Source: Nissolia schottii (lineage: Eukaryota > Streptophyta > Magnoliopsida > Fabales > Fabaceae). From it: 64,000 nt of DNA. The notes beneath the pieces are model-generated. The model saw nothing but the letters and a program-made list of their open reading frames with translations. It did not search any database and was not told the origin of the DNA. The stretch lies in the NCBI GenBank assembly GCA_003254905.1, contig QANU01112002.1, positions 56,069 through 120,068 of the forward strand. Reading direction: 5' to 3'. Below are positions 58,861 to 64,000 of this stretch, piece by piece (within the stretch, counting starts at the first letter, position 1; each line of letters starts with the position of its first letter). Position numbers and translations under genes: made by a program.

Positions 58861-61584
58861 GTATAGGGTTTGCAATTTTGTCTTCAAAAGTTGTCTATCA
58901 GAAGTGTAAAACTGGCCTTGCTCTGTGGGCTACCCATGGCCCAATCCTTTTAAGCCCTACATTGACAACCCTGTGGGGCTCATTTTAGCCCTCAATTTTG
59001 ATCAATGGGCATTCTTAAGCCCCAACTCCTAAAAGCCCAATTTTGTTAGGGCTAAGGCCAGATATGTGAAGACCCTAGCTTTTATAGGCGCGTTGCAGCA
59101 ATGCGGGACGAGGGATACGTTGTAGTGCTCCCACAGCGCTGCAATGACATGGAAGTAGCGAGGCGTTACATATGTGTATATTAATTTTCTTTACTCGTTT
59201 TTACATCTTTGGGCATTCAAGGTACTTATTAAATTAACGTGTCTTTTTTAAAATCAAAGACCTCAAAATAAGATTAAAAATTATATGTATATAGATTATA
59301 TAAAAGTTTTATTAAAAAATGCCAAAATTTACTGTAAATATAAAAATAAAAAAATTTATTCTATTAAAGTATTGTCTCAGCACCCTAGACATAAATTTTT
59401 GGCTCTGCTCTTGTTTGTTAATTGTGTCATAAACTGTATGAGATTTGAAATTTTTGTTATTGTTAACTTAAAAGATTTTATTAATTATTATGCAAACTAT
59501 GAAATGGTCTCTTTTTTTATTTTATTTTATTACATTCATTTCTCAAGTGTTGATTTTTTATTCTTTTTCATATTTAAAATTTATCTTGAAAAATATAAAT
59601 TATTAAAATATAGTATTTATTCCATTTAATAATATTTATTTTAATGTGGAACAATGTTGATCAACTAGTGAAGGCAAAATTGATCATCTAATTGGAAGCA
59701 AAACTCTCTATATAATCATATTTGAGCAAAAAAGATTAAAAATTAAAAATTAAAAAGGGATAGAAACTTGGCGTGGAAATTTTTGGGAATAAATTTTGAT
59801 ATCTAAAAACAAACATATGTATAAATTTTTTTTAGGAATATTCAAATATACTTTAAAACAAATGCCCTATAGAAAATCAAATTAAACATTTTAAAAAATA
59901 CATGATCAAATTAAATAAATTGATGTAATTAAAAAACCAAAAGAACATTTTACTTAAAAAAAATTGTGATTTTTGGCTGAACTGAATTAAACATAACAAT
60001 ATAGGACAACAAATGATGTAATAATTACTAATAATATTACAATTATATTAAAAGAATAGTGATATATATAGTACACTATTTAAAACAAATGAAAATACTT
60101 TAAATATAAAGTTAATTTAAGCATTTTACGAGAAGGATCGTTTAAATAAATGTAGTTACTTTTGTGTAACTGAAGTTTTTTAATATAGATTTTTTAAGAT
60201 CTTGCACAATTAATTGAAACAATAATTAATTTGAAAAGGATAGATCGATCGTAGGGTGCAGTCCATTAGGTAATTCCCCATCCCAACTAGCATTGGTTGG
60301 AAAATTAATTCTGATCCAATCACACAATGGTGCTTGAGCTGTATCTGCTATAACTTCATTATTATGCGGCATGGCTCCTCCTTCTTTACTGCTCCCACTC
60401 AAATTCAATAATCACTCTTTATTTATCTCTTTTTATTTTCTTCTATTCTCATTTTGTTGAGAAATTACAGTTAGTAACCTTAATTATAATTCTAATATAT
60501 TTAATATTATTATTTGATTTTTTTCTTTATTTTCTTCTAATTATAATAAATGTTATTATAATGATTAGTATGTTAGTAGTTAAAATATTTTTTTTATAAC
60601 AATGGTGGCTATGATATACTGAAATTTGAGAGTTTAAGTACCTTTTTAGCTGGCACCATTAAAAAAGTAACATAGGTTGAATTAAGTGTCATATCATTCT
60701 TAGTTGGTAAAACTTTATTTTAATTCTCAATATTTATATTAATTAAATTATGTTTTTAATTTCATAAATAAATCATCCAATTCATTTTCACTTGTTACAT
60801 GTAACATCTTGATTTCATTATTGTCTTAGCGACTAAAGTTTTCAGGCAACTATTCTAATTGATAACAAGTGGGAGTGGGTGATTGAGAATTTGAGATTTT
60901 AGGGTTTCAGAGATACATTAATAATTTTAATTTCATTTGAGTTTTTTTTTTTTATCTTAGTGAGAGATGAATATTACCCGAACAAATGATAATTAAAAGA
61001 GGGAGTAAAAGATAAAATAAAAAATAAAAAAGTTAGTTGAAAAGTTTAAGAGGAATGAATATTAACAAAAATTAAATCAAGGACTTTTAAGTAAATATGT
61101 GAAGTTTGATCAATTAAATGACTTGACATCTAACTTAACATGTGACACTTTTTTGGTAGTGCCAACTAAGAAGGGTACCTGAACCCTCCCAAGTCCCAAA
61201 ATACCATAGTAACCATCATAATTATCAAGATATGCACATATTGAAGACTAATTTAATAAATAGCAGACTAAATCAATTCAAAATACGTTTTGCTTCTTAT
61301 TTACATTCAATCTAATGTATTTTTTTAATTTGTAAGTGTCATTAGACTTTTTTATAAATGAAATTTTGTTTATTGTGAAAAAATAATAAGTAGCTGTATG
61401 TTTCCCAGACTTAAATTAGATTGATGAGATAAAAATGTTGCATTTCATTATTTTTAATTAGGCCTTATTACAAATTAAAGAGCAAATAATTATTCATTAT
61501 TATTAATTTTTTGTAATCTTGTTAGGCAATGTATCAAACGACACCTAATATAAATATCAATAAACTTTGACAAGAAGTCAATGG

Positions 61585-61690
61585 AAGTTGGCTCACCTAG
61601 TTGCTCTTTCGATAATGCATCATAATAACTTTGGTTCAATTCATGAGTGTTTCTATTCGTGAGTCATTTGTAAATATATTTGTAAGCGAT
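61585..61690 (+). repeat. Possible tRNA-derived SINE
   Basis: TTGGCTCACCTAGTTGCTC resembles a polymerase III A box, and GGTTCAATTC about 40 bp later resembles a B box. Weak evidence; the 3' end is not defined. Confidence 0.3.
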
Positions 61691-61859
61691 TGTTGAATCT
61701 AAAAGTACACTCACACCCTAATTTGGGGCAATTCTTAGAGGTGTTCATGAAACAACCTAACAAAATCTAAAACTTATTTGATTGAGTTTCAACTTCTTCA
61801 ACCGAATTTGAAAATATTTTGGCCTAACTCAATTCGACCAAACCCGAAGTGAACTACTT

Positions 61860-62547
61860 CGTTCACTCAAGATGTTTAACATGGTATTAGAGCCATGGTT
61901 CCCACCTTGAACCCATATTCCCGCTTCCGCTAATTTTGAGATTAAATTCTCAGTTTTTAAGATGTCTTGTTGATTTCGTTACTCATAAAATCATATGTTC
62001 TCCATTGTTTCCCCTTAACTGCCTCCGCATAGTCTTGATGTTGACTTAATCTACTTCCGCGCAGTCTCGATGTTGCCCATTGCTGTCTCTACGGAGTCTC
62101 GATTGTTGCCTATTGTTGTTACCTTTGTTGGTTTCGCCCAGCCATTGTTGTTGCCTTCATTGGTTCCGCCCAGCCACTGTTGCCTTTGTTGGTTATGCCC
62201 AGCCACCGTTACTTTCGCTGGTTACGCTTGACCACCGTTGTCGTTTGTTGGTTTCACCCCACTCAACTCTCCGTTGAACTGTGATAAGCTTAAAGCCCGG
62301 GAAGCTTTAGCTTGAGGGATGATGTTAAGAATAATTTAGTATCTTAGATTTATTTCTAATTGATTTACTCTTGATTTAATTTGATTATTGTCATTATTAC
62401 CTTATTCTCTACCTAGTCTATAAATAGGCGTTGACTCCTTTGTACTCATATACAACTCTGTTAATATAGCACTGTTATTTTTTTGCTCTCTGTCTCTTTC
62501 TTGTATTTTTCGTGCCCCTTTAACTCGTTCACTCAAGATGTTTAACA
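61860..62547 (+). mobile_element. TRIM-like LTR retrotransposon, left LTR truncated
   Basis: The right LTR is 62323-62547 (225 bp), starting TGTTAAGAATAATT and ending GATGTTTAACA, with a TATA box (TATAAATAG, 62419-62427). The last 22 bp of the LTR (CGTTCACTCAAGATGTTTAA...) also occur at 61860-61881, directly followed by TGGTATTAGAGCC, a primer-binding site for the initiator methionine tRNA. A purine tract CTTGAGGGATGA precedes the right LTR. The interior is only about 440 bp with no gag or pol, so this is a miniature, non-autonomous copia-type element. The rest of the left LTR is missing. Confidence 0.8.
62100..62265 (+). repeat. Tandem repeat inside the TRIM-like element
   Basis: About five diverged units of roughly 30 bp built on GTTGCCTTTGTTGGTT(T/C)CGCCCAGCCAC. 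Confidence 0.85.
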
Positions 62548-62792
62548 GTGACCATGTATATCGAGATGCTCATGATCCTTGTAACCATGTAGATTTGAGT
62601 GGGGAGTCATTGGGTGAGATCATGCTTACAACCAAGAGGCCAAGATCGTGGTTGATATGGAGGGATTGTACAATAAATGATTCAGTGTGTTTGACCCGAG
62701 CTAGCTCGGCCAGGTTCTTGGCCAAGATAAATAGTTCAATCCATATATAGAAAAATTTGAAAAGAAATTGGATTGTTTAGCATTTTGATTTC

Positions 62793-63703
62793 AGTAATAC
62801 TACGTGTACAACAATAAATTGTACAACTTTATACAACCACATTAAATATTTATTTTCTTTCTCTTCCCTCACATTACCCCTCAAGCGTCTTCCTCTTCTC
62901 TCTTTCTTCTTTGTTTTCTATCTTTTCTCTCACACTCTCCCTTCGTTTTTTCTCAATTTTTCCACCTACAACCTCCATTTACTTCTTCTTTCGCTTTGGC
63001 CGTTTTTTATGCATCTTCATTTTCATCTTCGTAAGATGTTATGAAAAGCATAGACAAGGACATTCTTCTCTGATTTATGTTGTTATCTATGTTTTGTAAT
63101 GTTTTAGTGTTGTGTAATATTTGTTTATGTGTGGTGTAATGTTTATTTATGAGTGTTGCAATGTTTGTTTACTTCTTCATTTATATATGTTGTAATGTTT
63201 GTTTATGAGTGTTGTAATGTTTATTTACTTCTTCAATTTGTATGGTGTAATGTTTGTCCATGTGTGGTGTAATGTTTATTTTTATGTGTTGCATGTAATG
63301 TTTGCTTTGAGTTTTGTAATGTTTATTTTTTAATGTTGTAATGTTTCGATGTGGTTTAATGTTTGTTTATGTGTGGTGTAATGTTTGGTTCTATGTGAAT
63401 CCTATTTCATTTTGTTTTTGTTTTCAATAATATTTGTTTATTTGTTTTGTAATATTTGCTTATATTTTTTTATAAAGTTTGTTTATGAGAGAGTACGAGT
63501 GCATGTATTTTTGAGTGTGAGTGGGAGGTAAGAAAGAGATTGTAACAGTTACTTTTTGCTATTTAACTGAGTGTGAGTCTTGTTTTGTTTTGCTTTCATA
63601 TATGAAAATATTTGTTCATCAATTTTGTAATGTTTATTCGTCTGTTTTAAAATGTTTGTTCACAGTGGTTGTACAAATGTTTGTTGTACACATATCATTA
63701 CTA
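62793..63703. mobile_element. Mutator-like element of the TGTACAAC/AATGTTTGTGCA family, member C
   Basis: A 911-bp element. The left end CAGTAATACTACGTGTACAA and the right end (reverse complement TAGTAATGATATGTGTACAA) pair for about 35 bp to TTGTACAAC. Flanks TTTTGATTT (62784-62792) and TTTTTATTT (63704-63712) match at 8 of 9. The interior (63085-63680) is an array of TAATGTTTGTTTATGTGTGG-type units, the reverse-strand version of the motif in member B. No transposase. Confidence 0.8.
63085..63680. repeat. TGTAATGTTTGTTTATG minisatellite array
   Basis: About 17-20 diverged copies of a roughly 20-40-bp unit built on G(T/G)(T/G)GTAATGTTTGTTTATGTGT. Low complexity; the 82-aa reading frame over its end is not a gene. 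Confidence 0.9.
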
Positions 63704-63712
63704 TTTTTATTT

Positions 63713-64000
63713 ATGTCGTATGTGAATGTTGATGATATGTATATTTGTTTTTATTATAAAATAAGATAGGGAAAGACAAATATGAGAGTTAAACCTTGGA
63801 ATCCCAACTTAATAAGTGTAGGAGCAACTACTAGACTATAAGCTTAACCGCTATGTTGATGGTATGTATGATATAGAATGGGGAGAGATTCTTGCATCGG
63901 CACAAGTTTACCACCTTGTTTTTAGGTACACTCACAATAAAAGTGATTCACACCAACTTCATCAAAATACATTTGTTAATTTATGAGCTAAGAAACACAA
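63713..64000. other. Window end, spacer
   Basis: Mixed-composition DNA without a recognisable gene or repeat in the visible part. Confidence 0.4.

Larger units (their letters stand above)
57726..61584. other. AT-rich spacer downstream of BRX
   Basis: Contains a CT/TA microsatellite (about 57872-57929), a possible LTR fragment (58480-58860) and a GC-richer GGCCCA/AAGCCC-rich patch (58905-59160) with no readable gene. The frame at 60226-60408 on the minus strand (60 aa, includes APLCDWIRINFPTNASWDGE) looks protein-like but is unassigned. I see nothing else. Confidence 0.45.

Overview
The window is nuclear DNA from a flowering plant, most likely a legume. The evidence is AT-rich spacers, genes split by GT-AG introns, a nuclear gene for a mitochondrial complex I subunit, plant-only families (DUF1191, BREVIS RADIX), and dense small transposable elements, including the GGCTTAAATATG-type terminal-inverted-repeat family common in legumes. 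The exact species cannot be read from the sequence; Glycine or a close relative is my guess.

Region 1 (about 1-22,400) is the gene-bearing part. It holds three complete genes: a seven-exon KH/STAR RNA-binding protein (693-5977, minus, 281 aa), the two-exon complex I subunit NDUFA1/MWFE (13783-14106, plus, 66 aa) and a single-exon DUF1191 membrane protein (20115-21080, minus, 321 aa). As I recall, Arabidopsis At3g08620, At3g08610 and At3g08600 are these same three families side by side, so this looks like an old conserved block. The spacers hold a foldback-like element, several inverted-repeat elements and MITEs.

Region 2 (about 22,400-44,800) has no gene I can name. It consists of AT-rich DNA, microsatellites and mostly non-autonomous DNA transposons. 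Many of these can be bounded to the base by target-site duplications (TSDs). Two families stand out: one carries tandem 34-37-bp palindromic cassettes (31205-31630 and 45531-45869), and one carries arrays of a TGTAATGTTTGTGCA-like motif (30854-31081, 42793-44309, 62793-63703). A decayed, unidentified protein-coding stretch lies at about 36,090-37,200.

Region 3 (about 44,890-57,725) is a tandem segmental duplication with a BREVIS RADIX-like (BRX) gene at the end of each copy. Copy 1 (44,890-51,900) carries a decayed BRX and was later hit by a palindrome-cassette element and by a 2,957-bp CACTA element that contains a piece of a PEX7-like gene. Copy 2 (53,640-57,725) carries a better preserved BRX-like gene whose second BRX domain is destroyed by stops. 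The alignment of the two copies shows the pre-insertion site for each transposon.

Region 4 (about 57,726-64,000) is AT-rich. It holds a possible copia-type LTR fragment, a TRIM-like retrotransposon with a truncated left LTR, and the third member of the motif-array family. No tRNA, rRNA or functional transposase gene was found.
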